NCBI GenBank assembly: GCA_947494645.1 | Contig: CANLVO010000001.1 | Location: 310,001 to 374,000 of the forward strand | Source: an uncultured Litoreibacter sp. | Lineage (GTDB): Bacteria > Pseudomonadota > Alphaproteobacteria > Rhodobacterales > Rhodobacteraceae | Direction of reading: 5' to 3' | DNA: 64,000 bases | Shown: positions 47,872 through 56,319 of the stretch, one piece after another | Layout of the letters: each line of letters begins with the position of its first letter | Numbering within the stretch: the stretch's first letter is position 1 | Notes under the pieces: generated by a model | Told to the model about the DNA's origin: nothing | The model's database searches: none | What the model saw: the letters and a program-made list of their open reading frames with translations, nothing else | Translations under genes and position numbers: made by a program

Positions 47872-48840
47872 CTAGACTTTGATGTTAACCATGATCTTCA
47901 TGAAGATCATGTTCACAGTGAGAAAGACGCCAACGGCCAGACAGGCGGGGATGAAGAACTCCGTGTCCTTCACGTCCACGTAATAGTCCGGCTCCATCAC
48001 GTTGATGCCGACCAGCGCCAAAAGCGGGAAGACCGACAGGAAGGCGCCCGACCATTTGGCCTCAGCCGTGATCGCTTTCACGCGGCGAAACAGCTTGAAG
48101 CGGGCCCGGATCACCTGGCTCAACCCATGCAAAATCTCCGCCAGGTTACCGCCAGAGGTTTGCTGAATGGTCACGGCCACCGCCAGAAAGCGCAAATCCT
48201 GCATGTCCATGCGCTCGGCCAGATGTTTAAGGCTTTCCGACACGTCACGGCCATACGCGCTTTCATCGGCGATCACGCCAAATTCGGTGCCCAGCGGGTC
48301 AGAAACCTCCTTGGCCACGATGTTGATTGCGGACGAAAACGGGTGGCCCACACGCAAGGAGCGCACCATCAATTCAATCGCGTCAGGCAGCTGCTCTTCG
48401 AGCATCGCGAGGCGTTTTTTGCATTTGTTGTTCACCCAGACATAGACCGCACCCACGCCCATCGCGAGGGCGATCAGGCCGCGGATCGGGGCGGAGGCCG
48501 CCGTCATCTGCGACAGGACAAAGAAGATAAACACGGACAAAACGCCCATGATCACGATCAAGGTCGTGGGAGTAAACGCGATGTTGGCACGCTGCGCCTT
48601 GTCGGCGAGCATCGAATAAAGCGGGATCCCGCCCGATTTCATATGCTGGTTCATCTCCTTGCGGAGCTGCTCCAGCACTTTCTCGCGCGAACCACCTTTC
48701 TGGATCATGTCCAGACGGCGGTTCACCTTGTTGTTCAGGCTGATCGATTTGCCAAAAACGAGGAGATAAACCCCCTCGATCATCATCAAAACGGCGACGA
48801 AGATAATGCCGTACAGAAGCGGTTCAAATGAAATGTTCAT
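47872..48840 (-). CDS. tadB: Tad inner-membrane platform protein TadB
   Basis: T2SF-domain protein, 322 residues. N-terminal helix (LLYGIIFVAVLMMIEGVYLL), then two further helices, and LPDAIELMVRSLRVGHPFSS in the T2SF core. Lies 6 bp after cpaF and 13 bp before tadC. Confidence 0.93.
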   Translation of the reverse strand: MNISFEPLLYGIIFVAVLMMIEGVYLLVFGKSISLNNKVNRRLDMIQKGGSREKVLEQLRKEMNQHMKSGGIPLYSMLADKAQRANIAFTPTTLIVIMGVLSVFIFFVLSQMTAASAPIRGLIALAMGVGAVYVWVNNKCKKRLAMLEEQLPDAIELMVRSLRVGHPFSSAINIVAKEVSDPLGTEFGVIADESAYGRDVSESLKHLAERMDMQDLRFLAVAVTIQQTSGGNLAEILHGLSQVIRARFKLFRRVKAITAEAKWSGAFLSVFPLLALVGINVMEPDYYVDVKDTEFFIPACLAVGVFLTVNMIFMKIMVNIKV

Positions 48841-48846
48841 GCCCGA

Positions 48847-50265
48847 TTACTCCGCAGCAACTGGTTCATAGATAGAGGCCGGCAGATCGTAGCCCCATTG
48901 CTTGAACCGTTCAGAATAATGCGACCGCACACCCAACGGGGTGAATTGGCCAATGATTTTGCCGTCAGGATGCAGGCCCAACCGCTGGTAGCGGAACACT
49001 TCCTGCATCGAAATAACGTCGCCTTCCATGCCGGTGATCTCGGTGATCGACACCATGCGGCGCGAGCCGTCTTGCAGGCGCGAGGCCTGCACAATCAGGT
49101 TCACAGCGCTAGAGATTTGCGCCCGAACCGCCTTGATCGGCATCTCGATCCCAGCCATCGCGATCATGTTTTCCAGACGTGACACACCATCGCGCGCAGA
49201 GTTGGCGTGGATCGTGGTCATCGAGCCATCGTGGCCCGTGTTCATCGCTTGCAACATGTCGATAACTTCTTCGCCACGCGTCTCCCCCACAATGATGCGG
49301 TCAGGGCGCATCCGTAGGGCGTTTTTCAGACAATCGCGCTGCGACACAGCGCCTTTGCCTTCCACGTTGGCGGGGCGGCTTTCCATCCGGCCCACATGAA
49401 CCTGTTGCAGTTGAAGTTCGGCCGTATCCTCGATCGTCAGGATACGTTCCGAGTTGTCGATAAATGAGGACAGCGCGTTCAGCGTGGTCGTTTTACCAGA
49501 ACCCGTACCACCCGAAACAATAACGTTCAGGCGGCAGGCCACGGCGGCTTGCAGATAGGCGGCCATCTCTTCGGAGAACGCGCCAAACTGGCACAGCTCG
49601 TCAATGCCCAGCTTCTCTTTCTTGAATTTACGAATGGAAACCAGCGAGCCGTCGACCGCAATCGGAGGCACCATGGCGTTGAAACGCGAGCCGTCTTTCA
49701 GCCGCGCATCCACGTAAGGGTTGCTTTCATCAACACGACGACCTACCGCCGACACGATCTTATCGATGATGCGCAGAAGGTGCTTTTCATCTTTAAAGCG
49801 GGTCGGGGTCAGCTCCAGCTTACCGGCGCGTTCGATGAACACTCGGTTCGGGCCGTTGACCAGAATATCGTTGATCGTTTCGTCTTTCAGAAGCGGCTCA
49901 AGGGGCCCAAGCCCCGTCACTTCGTCATAGAGCTCCGCATGCAGGTTCTGGCGCTCTTCCTTGTTCAGGACGATGGCCATCTCTTCAAGGCCCTCGGCGC
50001 AGATCGACGCGATCTCGGCCTTCAGTTCTTTCTCCGGCGCGTCTTCCAATGCGGCAAGGTTGAGGTTGTCCAGCAGCCGGTGATGCAGCTCGGAGCGGAT
50101 CTCCTCCAGCTTGTGGCGGCGCTTCATTTCCTTGTCGGCGGCGATGGAATCAGCAGGTGAGACGACCGGCTTCGGCTTGGACATCTCAACTTTCTTTTCC
50201 GGTGCAGGTGCGGCAACCGCGGCAGCGGCGGGTGCTTGATCGGACTTTTTATATCTCGAAAACAT
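48847..50265 (-). CDS. cpaF: Tad pilus assembly ATPase CpaF/TadA
   Basis: Secretion/assembly ATPase, 472 residues. Low-complexity N terminus, then the helical domain, Walker [19 protein letters not shown], the Asp box [18 protein letters not shown], Walker [21 protein letters not shown] and the His box. It energises pilus extension and, in some systems, retraction. Canonical. Confidence 0.96.
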   Translation of the reverse strand: MFSRYKKSDQAPAAAAVAAPAPEKKVEMSKPKPVVSPADSIAADKEMKRRHKLEEIRSELHHRLLDNLNLAALEDAPEKELKAEIASICAEGLEEMAIVLNKEERQNLHAELYDEVTGLGPLEPLLKDETINDILVNGPNRVFIERAGKLELTPTRFKDEKHLLRIIDKIVSAVGRRVDESNPYVDARLKDGSRFNAMVPPIAVDGSLVSIRKFKKEKLGIDELCQFGAFSEEMAAYLQAAVACRLNVIVSGGTGSGKTTTLNALSSFIDNSERILTIEDTAELQLQQVHVGRMESRPANVEGKGAVSQRDCLKNALRMRPDRIIVGETRGEEVIDMLQAMNTGHDGSMTTIHANSARDGVSRLENMIAMAGIEMPIKAVRAQISSAVNLIVQASRLQDGSRRMVSITEITGMEGDVISMQEVFRYQRLGLHPDGKIIGQFTPLGVRSHYSERFKQWGYDLPASIYEPVAAE

Positions 50266-50276
50266 CTATGGCTCCC

Positions 50277-51548
50277 CTATGCAGTTTCTTCGACATGCTC
50301 GATGTCGATCAAAGATTGCGCCAGTTTGGAAATCTCGCGACGCAGCGGGTTTTTGGCAGCCGTCTCAGCAATGGGCAGCCCGTGGTCGCAGGATTGTGGA
50401 ACCTGTTTGCCGCCATCGGGCAGGTGCAGGCTCAGGTCGATATCAAGGCTTTCGGCCATGCGCTTGGCGCGGCTTTTGCTCGCCATATCGGTAAACTTCG
50501 GTGCGCGGTTTAGCGCGTAGCGAATTTTCTCATGCGGCAGGTCTTCCGCTTTCAGCGCCCGGATCAAACGCAGCGTGTTTTGCGCCGACCGCAGGTCCAG
50601 CTCCAGCATGCCGAAATAAACCTGGCTCATGCCCAGAACGATTTCCGTCCACTGAACCAGCGTGGTGGGCATGTCGATGATGACAAAGTCAAAGTTGCGC
50701 TGCGCCAATGTCACCAATCGCTCGATATCCTCGGCGCTGACCAGATCCAGCGGCAAAATGTCGGCAGGCGCGGTCAGCACGCTGATCTTGTCGTTGAAGG
50801 TCAACAGCGTCTGCTTGAAGGCCTCGTCATCGGTGTTCTCAAGGTCCGAGAGCATCTCGTAGACGGCGTCACGGCGCGGCAGGTCCAGATAGGTGGAGGC
50901 AGAGCCGAACTGGAAATCCAGGTCCAACAGGCACACTTTCGGCGTGCGTTTCTTGTCTACAGTTGCCAATTCCCACGCCAGATTGACCGCAAAGGTCGAG
51001 CTGCCAACGCCGCCGGCAAGGCCATGCACGGGCATGATCACACCTTCTTTTTCGCCGGGTTTGCCCGAACGCAGTTTCGCGCCGGAGCCCGCGCCGTCAT
51101 GGCTGTCATCCAGCAAGGCAGGGTTGGCGGCGGCGGCGCGGATACGCTCAATCGCGTCATGCAGCGCGCCTTCGGGAAGCGGGTAGGGGACAAAATCGTC
51201 AGCACCCAGCTTCAACAGCTGGTGCAATGCAATCGGGGACAATTCATCCGCGATCAGGATGACGCGGATGCCCATGTCTTTGGTGCGGGTGATCAAATCG
51301 CCGATGGTGCTCAGCAGGGCTTCGTCTTCGTTGTCTTCATTGTCGACAGCGATGGCGATGAATTCTAGGGCCGAGGCTTCGGGCTGGCTAAGGTAGGCGC
51401 TGGCGTCGGCGAAGTTCAGGTCGCCCCATCCTTCGCCGAGTTCTGTTTCCATGTCTTCGATCAGCAGGTCGAAGTTTTGGACGTCCCGGGCCACGGTACA
51501 TGCCGTGATCGGGGAATGGTCTGGCTGCAGTGCTACGCTACTCGTCAT
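50277..51548 (-). CDS. cpaE: Tad pilus localisation protein CpaE/TadZ
   Basis: ParA/MinD-related ATPase with an N-terminal receiver-like domain, 423 residues. The deviant P-loop is GLAGGVGSSTFAVNLAWELA. The receiver part (residues about 20-130) lacks a clear phosphoacceptor set. It places the Tad machine at the pole in relatives. Start at 51548 gives MTSSVALQPDHSP; the frame opens at 51569. A 63-nt palindrome lies about 80 bases upstream. Confidence 0.9.
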   Translation of the reverse strand: MTSSVALQPDHSPITACTVARDVQNFDLLIEDMETELGEGWGDLNFADASAYLSQPEASALEFIAIAVDNEDNEDEALLSTIGDLITRTKDMGIRVILIADELSPIALHQLLKLGADDFVPYPLPEGALHDAIERIRAAAANPALLDDSHDGAGSGAKLRSGKPGEKEGVIMPVHGLAGGVGSSTFAVNLAWELATVDKKRTPKVCLLDLDFQFGSASTYLDLPRRDAVYEMLSDLENTDDEAFKQTLLTFNDKISVLTAPADILPLDLVSAEDIERLVTLAQRNFDFVIIDMPTTLVQWTEIVLGMSQVYFGMLELDLRSAQNTLRLIRALKAEDLPHEKIRYALNRAPKFTDMASKSRAKRMAESLDIDLSLHLPDGGKQVPQSCDHGLPIAETAAKNPLRREISKLAQSLIDIEHVEETA

Positions 51549-51629
51549 GCTTATATCCCACCAATCCAATTGAGATCGGGTGCTTGGCTACCCCAGCATG
51601 CTTTCGTAAGCGTTACTAAGAGGGCAGCA

Positions 51630-51692
51630 GATTGTCTCGTTTCACCGAAATTTCCACAATGACGTGGAATTGTCGGCATTCTCGAGACAATC
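51630..51692. repeat. 63-nt imperfect palindrome upstream of cpaE
   Basis: Outer arms GATTGTCTCG (51630-51639) and CGAGACAATC (51683-51692) match perfectly; CCGA/TCGG and TTCCAC/GTGGAA form two inner stems at symmetric distances around a 6-nt loop (51658-51663). No T-run follows on either strand. It sits in the 220-bp gap between the OmpA lipoprotein gene and cpaE. Confidence 0.75.
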
Positions 51693-51768
51693 AATGCTTA
51701 GGAATAAGGGCGAGATTACGGCCAAAATGTCGAAAATCTGAGGTTTGTCGCTCGAATTTTCGCAGGGC

Positions 51769-52407
51769 TTATTGAGCAACCCCAGCTGACACTTCGTCAA
51801 AGATCACGCGACCACCGGAATCTACATGCTCGCGGTAGATGACGCGGGCGTATTTTCCGTCGAGGCCAAAGCGACCATCCTCAGTGAAACCGGTCACTTC
51901 GGTCACCGTGCGGCGGTTGCGGCGTTCGCGACCTTGCGTGGCGATCACAGGGCGGGTTTCGCCGAAGGAAGCAACCGCTTCCAGACGTGATCGGCTGATG
52001 CCTTGTTGCGTCAAAAATGCAACAACGGCGTTCGCACGGCGCAGGCCAAGGGCCTTGTTGTAGCCGTCTGAACCCACTGCGTCGGTGTGACCGTAGACCC
52101 GAAAGCGAACTTCTGGGAACTGGCGGATCCAGCCGGCCTGACGTTGCAGGACCTGCTTGGAGGCGCCGTCCAACTGCGCGCTGTTGAACGCGAAGGTGAC
52201 GGAGCTGTTGACCTCGTCCTCAAACCGGCGGGCGAGGCCTTCAACGGCGGCCAGCTCTCCGGTGGAGATCAGGGTGTTGGTCATGGTTGGGTTGCCGAAG
52301 CCGCCCTCATCCACTTCCGCACCTGCTTCGCGGTAGAAGCTTCCGCAGGCGCTCAAGGTCAGGGAAAGAGTTGCCATCAAGGCGAGTGTGCTGGTTGATC
52401 TAAGCAT
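51769..52407 (-). CDS. OmpA family lipoprotein in the Tad locus
   Basis: 212 residues. Lipobox LSAC (Cys near residue 21), linker, then an OmpA-like peptidoglycan-binding domain (FRVYGHTDAVGSDGYNKALG, LRRANAVVAFLTQQGISRSR). Roseobacter Tad loci often carry such a gene between cpaC and cpaE; it may anchor the outer-membrane complex to the wall. Starts 6 bp after cpaC. Confidence 0.88.
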   Translation of the reverse strand: MLRSTSTLALMATLSLTLSACGSFYREAGAEVDEGGFGNPTMTNTLISTGELAAVEGLARRFEDEVNSSVTFAFNSAQLDGASKQVLQRQAGWIRQFPEVRFRVYGHTDAVGSDGYNKALGLRRANAVVAFLTQQGISRSRLEAVASFGETRPVIATQGRERRNRRTVTEVTGFTEDGRFGLDGKYARVIYREHVDSGGRVIFDEVSAGVAQ

Positions 52408-52413
52408 CTGATA

Positions 52414-53838
52414 TTACTCCAAAACGTAGCCGTAAGAGCCTGAGAAGTCTTGACGTGCAACTTCCCCGGTGCCGCCGCGTGAGCTGCGGACAGATTTTGC
52501 GATAGTGCCGTTCAGGAACAACTCGCGCTCGGTGGGTGGGCGGATGCGGTCGGTGGGCAGCACGAAGCTGTCGCCGCGGTGAGGGGTGACCAGATGGGCG
52601 GTGACAATGATCACCAGCTCGGTCTGACGGCGGCTGTAATTGGCGCTGCGGAACAGCGAGCCAAGCACTGGCACGTCGCCCAACCAAGGCACTTGCCCGG
52701 CCAGATCAACAAAGTCGTCTTGCAACAGGCCTGCGATGGCGAAGCTTTCGCCGTCACGCAGCTCGACGGTGGTCGAAGACGCCCGTGTGCTGAACGATGG
52801 CACCGAAACGCCGCCCGTTGTGACCGTATTGGTCGAATCAAGGTTCGACACCGAGGTTGCGAGGTTGAGGTTGATCACATCCTCGTTGACCACGGTCGGT
52901 GTAAAGGCCAGCTCCACACCGAAGGGGCGGTACTCGATGGCGATGCCGTCTTCGCTGGACACGGGGATCGGAATTTCACCGCCGGCCAGGAATTCTGCTT
53001 GCTGACCGGACAAAGCGGTCAGGTTCGGCTCTGCCAAGGTGCGCACGAGGCCTTTGGACTCAAGCGCTTCGATCAAAACGGCCGCTTGCAAGCTGCCGCT
53101 GCCAAAACCGATGGCCAAGGCGCCGTTGCTGGTACCCGCGGCCGTTGCACCTGCCAGACCCGGGCCTGCCAGGATGCCGGTGGTGGTACCGTTGCCGATG
53201 TTGCGGCCGGTGCCAGCGTTGGCGCCGAAATTGCCGGAAACGCCTGAGAAGCCGAGGCTGACCGACAGGTCTTTCGAGACCGAGCGCGACATTTCAGCGA
53301 AGCGCACCTTCAGCATCACCTGCTGGGTGCCACCAACGGTCATCAGGTTGGACACGGCCTCTGGCGCATAACGCTCAGCCAGGTCCAGTGCGCGGTCCAG
53401 CTTCAGGATGCTCGACACGGTGCCCGAAAGCACGAGGCCCGCATTGGCGGTGCGCACTTCAATATTCTCGCCGGGCAGAATTTCCTGCAAGCGCTCTTTG
53501 AATTCTGCGATATCAGGCGCGACCTGCACCTCGACATTGGTGATCAGGCGGCCATCTGGGCCCAGCAGGGTCAGCGTGGTGCGGCCCGGCGATTTGCCCA
53601 GCACATATATAGTGCGATCAGACAGTGTCGCGATGTCTGCGATGGCGGGGTTCGCCACCGAAAGTTCCGCGAAGGGGACGTCGCTTTCGACAACCACGGC
53701 GCGGTTGATGGCCACGCTCAGGTTGCGCGCCGTTGTGCCGCTTGTGACGCTCAAATTCTGAGCAACGCTGGTCACGGGTGTGAATGTGGTAACGGCAAGG
53801 CCGATAAGCCCTGCACGGATAATCTGCTTCATTTGCAT
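52414..53838 (-). CDS. cpaC: Tad secretin CpaC/RcpA
   Basis: Outer-membrane secretin of the Tad system, 474 residues. Signal peptide, N-terminal pilus-assembly domain (VVVESDVPFAELSVANPAIA), a BON-like segment, and the secretin core (VMLKVRFAEMSRSVSKDLSV, FLAGGEIPIPVSSEDG, VPWLGDVPVLGSLFRSANYS). Preceded by a 285-bp gap with its own structure, so it may have a separate promoter. Confidence 0.95.
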   Translation of the reverse strand: MQMKQIIRAGLIGLAVTTFTPVTSVAQNLSVTSGTTARNLSVAINRAVVVESDVPFAELSVANPAIADIATLSDRTIYVLGKSPGRTTLTLLGPDGRLITNVEVQVAPDIAEFKERLQEILPGENIEVRTANAGLVLSGTVSSILKLDRALDLAERYAPEAVSNLMTVGGTQQVMLKVRFAEMSRSVSKDLSVSLGFSGVSGNFGANAGTGRNIGNGTTTGILAGPGLAGATAAGTSNGALAIGFGSGSLQAAVLIEALESKGLVRTLAEPNLTALSGQQAEFLAGGEIPIPVSSEDGIAIEYRPFGVELAFTPTVVNEDVINLNLATSVSNLDSTNTVTTGGVSVPSFSTRASSTTVELRDGESFAIAGLLQDDFVDLAGQVPWLGDVPVLGSLFRSANYSRRQTELVIIVTAHLVTPHRGDSFVLPTDRIRPPTERELFLNGTIAKSVRSSRGGTGEVARQDFSGSYGYVLE

Positions 53839-54123
53839 GTGACCTGCCTCTCAAATCACTATTGGATTGGGTCTATTGCCCAATTTGAAGCGACAATGTG
53901 CGATTTCTGATTTTATTGCAAGAATCAGGTGGTTGGAGGCCATCCTTTATGTGGACCTGTGGCAACACATGACCAGAATTGGTATAAAATGAACGTGGCG
54001 ACACCTATATAGGGTGTCGCCACGTCAATTCTTGTTGTGTGTCGACGTCGACCGGTCCTCGGGTCCGCAAACGGCCAGGGGCAGGCCAGCGAAGCGCAAG
54101 GTCAGGACGGTCTAAACCGTTGC
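53839..54123. other. cpaB-cpaC spacer with strong hairpin
   Basis: Contains a 13-bp perfect stem, 53993-54005 with 54013-54025, around a TATATAG loop. In the operon direction (minus) it follows the end of cpaB and is followed by TTCATTTTATA, so it may act as a terminator or attenuator that lowers expression of downstream genes relative to the pilins and cpaB. The rest shows no gene. Confidence 0.55.
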
Positions 54124-54972
54124 CTACTCAGGGCACTGGATCGGGATCTCGACCACTTCGGCGCCTTTGCGCGTCTTGACGGTACAGACCTTCTCCACTT
54201 CGCGCTCAACTTTCACGCGCTCCTTGATGCCCAGCAATTGGTTCTGGTCCACTTCGATGGCGGCCAGTTCGGTGTCGTCGCCAGCACCTACCAGTGACAG
54301 GGTCAAACGTCCGGTCGATTGGGCTTGCGCCAATGCTGCAACCCGCTCAGGGGAGGCCGCCACGGTCACCGTCCGCGCAATGGTCGGCGCGTTGCGGTCG
54401 CCATCGGCGATTTGGTCAACGGCCAGCAAGGGCAGGCGGGTTTCGATCAGGGTGGTGACGTTGCGGCCACGCGCCTCGCCGGTCCAGTACACATCCACCA
54501 CGTCGCCCGGGCGCAAGAAGCCCGACACGCCGGAGGACACGTCAACACGCAGCGCAAACGCCCGCATACCTTTCGCCAAGCGCGAGGACACACCTGCATC
54601 CTCACCCGGCTCGGTCACTTTGACCGCCAGGATGGCTTCGTCTTTTTCCATCACGCGCAGAACGGTCCGCAAGGAGCCGTCTTCGGCAAAGAGCGGGTCG
54701 CCCTTCAGAAATTCACCATGTTGAAATGCGCCTTCCGGAATGGCGTTTTCAGGCCATGCGATCAGTTTGACGTCATCTTTGGTCAGCCGTTCGCCATAGG
54801 CGATCCGGCGCTTCATCACAAAGACCGATTCCAGCGGTACATTGCTTGCCAGCTTGGCCTGTTGTGCGGCCACGGTGGCTTGATATTCGCCGATCCGGTT
54901 TTTGGCCAGGTAGGCGGCGAAGCCGGCCAAGCCGATACCCACTACCAAAACCAACCCAAATAGAATTCTCAT
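54124..54972 (-). CDS. cpaB: Tad pilus assembly protein CpaB/RcpC
   Basis: 282 residues. N-terminal membrane anchor (MRILFGLVLVVGIGLAGFAA), then a SAF domain (YGERLTKDDVKLIAWPENAI) and a second RcpC-type domain (MRAFALRVDVSSGVSGFLRP, GDVVDVYWTG). It acts in the periplasm with the secretin. Ribosome site GAAAGGGG precedes the ATG. Confidence 0.94.
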   Translation of the reverse strand: MRILFGLVLVVGIGLAGFAAYLAKNRIGEYQATVAAQQAKLASNVPLESVFVMKRRIAYGERLTKDDVKLIAWPENAIPEGAFQHGEFLKGDPLFAEDGSLRTVLRVMEKDEAILAVKVTEPGEDAGVSSRLAKGMRAFALRVDVSSGVSGFLRPGDVVDVYWTGEARGRNVTTLIETRLPLLAVDQIADGDRNAPTIARTVTVAASPERVAALAQAQSTGRLTLSLVGAGDDTELAAIEVDQNQLLGIKERVKVEREVEKVCTVKTRKGAEVVEIPIQCPE

Positions 54973-55277
54973 TTTGTGCCCCTTTCAGATGTCACATTTT
55001 ACGCCCGCCAATACGCGACGGTTTTCCAGCTCCGTCAGCTATGGCTGGCAAATGCGGCAAAAGATTGATTGCAGCATGAACAGTGTGGGGCAATTGAGGG
55101 TATTTCGGTCGTTTAAGAAACCTTGTCAGGCGGCGCGCGCCAACAGCTCTGTGTGAACGCACAAGTCCGGCCGGTTCCAGAACGCACAGGTCCGGAACGC
55201 CGCGACAGGGTAGAGGCCATGTTTGGACCCCATGTCACGGGTCCCAGGTCTCGAGGCGCGCCGGAGCGGCGCGTGCG
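54973..55277. repeat. cpaB upstream region with direct repeats and hairpins
   Basis: No gene. Two near-identical 16-nt repeats, GAACGCACAAGTCCGG at 55155-55170 and GAACGCACAGGTCCGG at 55180-55195, have a 25-bp period; a partial third GAACGC follows. Closer to the second pilin, GGACCC/GGGTCC (55225-55244) and CGCGCCG-gag-CGGCGCG (55257-55273) form hairpins right after its stop codon. The repeats could bind a regulator of the cpaB promoter; the hairpins could protect the pilin mRNA 3' end. Confidence 0.5.
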
Positions 55278-55484
55278 TTAGACGTCGCCGTCGGTATCGA
55301 AGCTCGTGCTGATCAGCTCGTTCTTCAAATTCGTGTCGATCTCACCAGACAGGTTTTCCGTCCCGTCGGTGATCACGCCAACAGCGGCCAGTGCCAGGCT
55401 GATCACACCTGCACACAAGATGACCCAATCCACGGTCACCGCGCCATTTTCGTCCAGCGCAAAATTTGCAATCCTAATTAACAT
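55278..55484 (-). CDS. Second Flp-type pilin
   Basis: 68 residues starting MLIRIANFALDENGAVTVDW; the hydrophobic helix continues ILCAGVISLALAAVGVIT. The prepilin-type cleavage would be before the Ala of GAVTVDW. It shares this core with the main pilin but differs elsewhere, so it may be a minor subunit. Start at 55484 supported by GAGGAAG; the frame opens further up at 55550. Confidence 0.75.
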   Translation of the reverse strand: MLIRIANFALDENGAVTVDWVILCAGVISLALAAVGVITDGTENLSGEIDTNLKNELISTSFDTDGDV

Positions 55485-55654
55485 GTCTTCCTCTTCGTTG
55501 GTCTGCTGCTTCCAGACAACAAACCGTTCCTTTGTACCCTCTTCCCCCATATTAGAATCAAATCTGGCGAAAATGCGTCACAATCACAGCTCTGTGAGGA
55601 TCTGAGAGAAACGCACCGTTTCAGATTGGAAACAACTCGCCCCCTCTAAAGGAC

Positions 55655-55688
55655 GAGAAAAGGCCGCGCTCTGGAAAGCGCGACCCTA
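55655..55688 (-). terminator. Terminator after the main Flp pilin
   Basis: On the minus strand CGCGCT pairs with AGCGCG and is followed by GGCCTTTTCTC. A second stem (CCGCCCC / GGGGCGG near 55702-55718) lies between it and the pilin stop. Strong expression of pilin alone followed by partial read-through would fit. Confidence 0.6.
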
Positions 55689-55736
55689 ATTCTATCTGCG
55701 GCCCGCCCCTCGGGGCGGCCTGTCACTAAGCAGGGC

Positions 55737-55928
55737 TTAGTTGAAGGTTGTCGAGATACCTTGCGAAGTCAGCTGGTTCTGAATGTCGCCGGACAGGTCC
55801 TGCAGACCGCCAGAAACAGATGCCATAACAGCAATGCCCAGGCCAACGATGGCTGCGGTCAGAACGACCCAGTCAACAGTCACGGCACCAGATTCGTCAG
55901 CTACGAAGTTTTTGAACAGTTTAGTCAT
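55737..55928 (-). CDS. flp: Flp family type IVb pilin
   Basis: Major Tad pilin candidate, 63 residues: MTKLFKNFVADESGAVTVDW followed by the helix VVLTAAIVGLGIAVMASVSG. Predicted cleavage between Gly and Ala of SGAVTVDW. Position +5 is Asp and +6 Trp instead of the usual Glu-Tyr of Flp pilins. Start at 55928 is fixed by GGAGGGA 9 bases upstream; an earlier ATG at 55943 overlaps that site. First gene of the Tad locus. Confidence 0.88.
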   Translation of the reverse strand: MTKLFKNFVADESGAVTVDWVVLTAAIVGLGIAVMASVSGGLQDLSGDIQNQLTSQGISTTFN

Positions 55929-56319
55929 TGTGTATCCCTCCAAGGATATAGTCAGTTTTCAGTTTCCATTACGCCGGGGCGGGGTTTGTGATTTGGAGCG
56001 GCCTCTGTTCCGTTCCTCATCTCCGTCTCGGTATGTGGAGAGTTATCAGGGTCAATCTGGGCAACAGTGCGGCGCGTTTCGTTCAATTTCGAAGCAGATG
56101 AAGAAATTTCTGAAAAAACTGTTAATGCTATGTTTACAAACAGTTTTTTGTGTAAATTAGACAATTTTCGCCTGAATTTACTGTGTCTGGGATGCCGATT
56201 ATGGCCAGCTTGCCATAGAATATGGCCAGAAATCCTCGCTCGCACGCAGTCTTCCGCCTATAGATTAATAAAACGTTTCGACGCAAAAAACGGCGCAAAG
56301 CCGATAGATCGGGCAGGTC
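55929..56319. promoter_or_regulatory. Divergent upstream region of flp and the transglycosylase gene
   Basis: AT-rich 391 bases without a gene. It holds an 11-bp perfect inverted repeat, AAAAAACTGTT (56113-56123) and AACAGTTTTTT (56139-56149), with 15 nt between, and further right GCCATA-gaa-TATGGC (56212-56226) with TATGGCCAG repeated at 56200 and 56221. These are candidate regulator sites for the strongly expressed pilin gene. No promoter could be assigned with confidence. Confidence 0.45.

Noticed and set aside
47575-48831. Long plus-strand open frame across tadC and tadB
   Set aside because: It spans two real minus-strand genes and their junction and has no motif.
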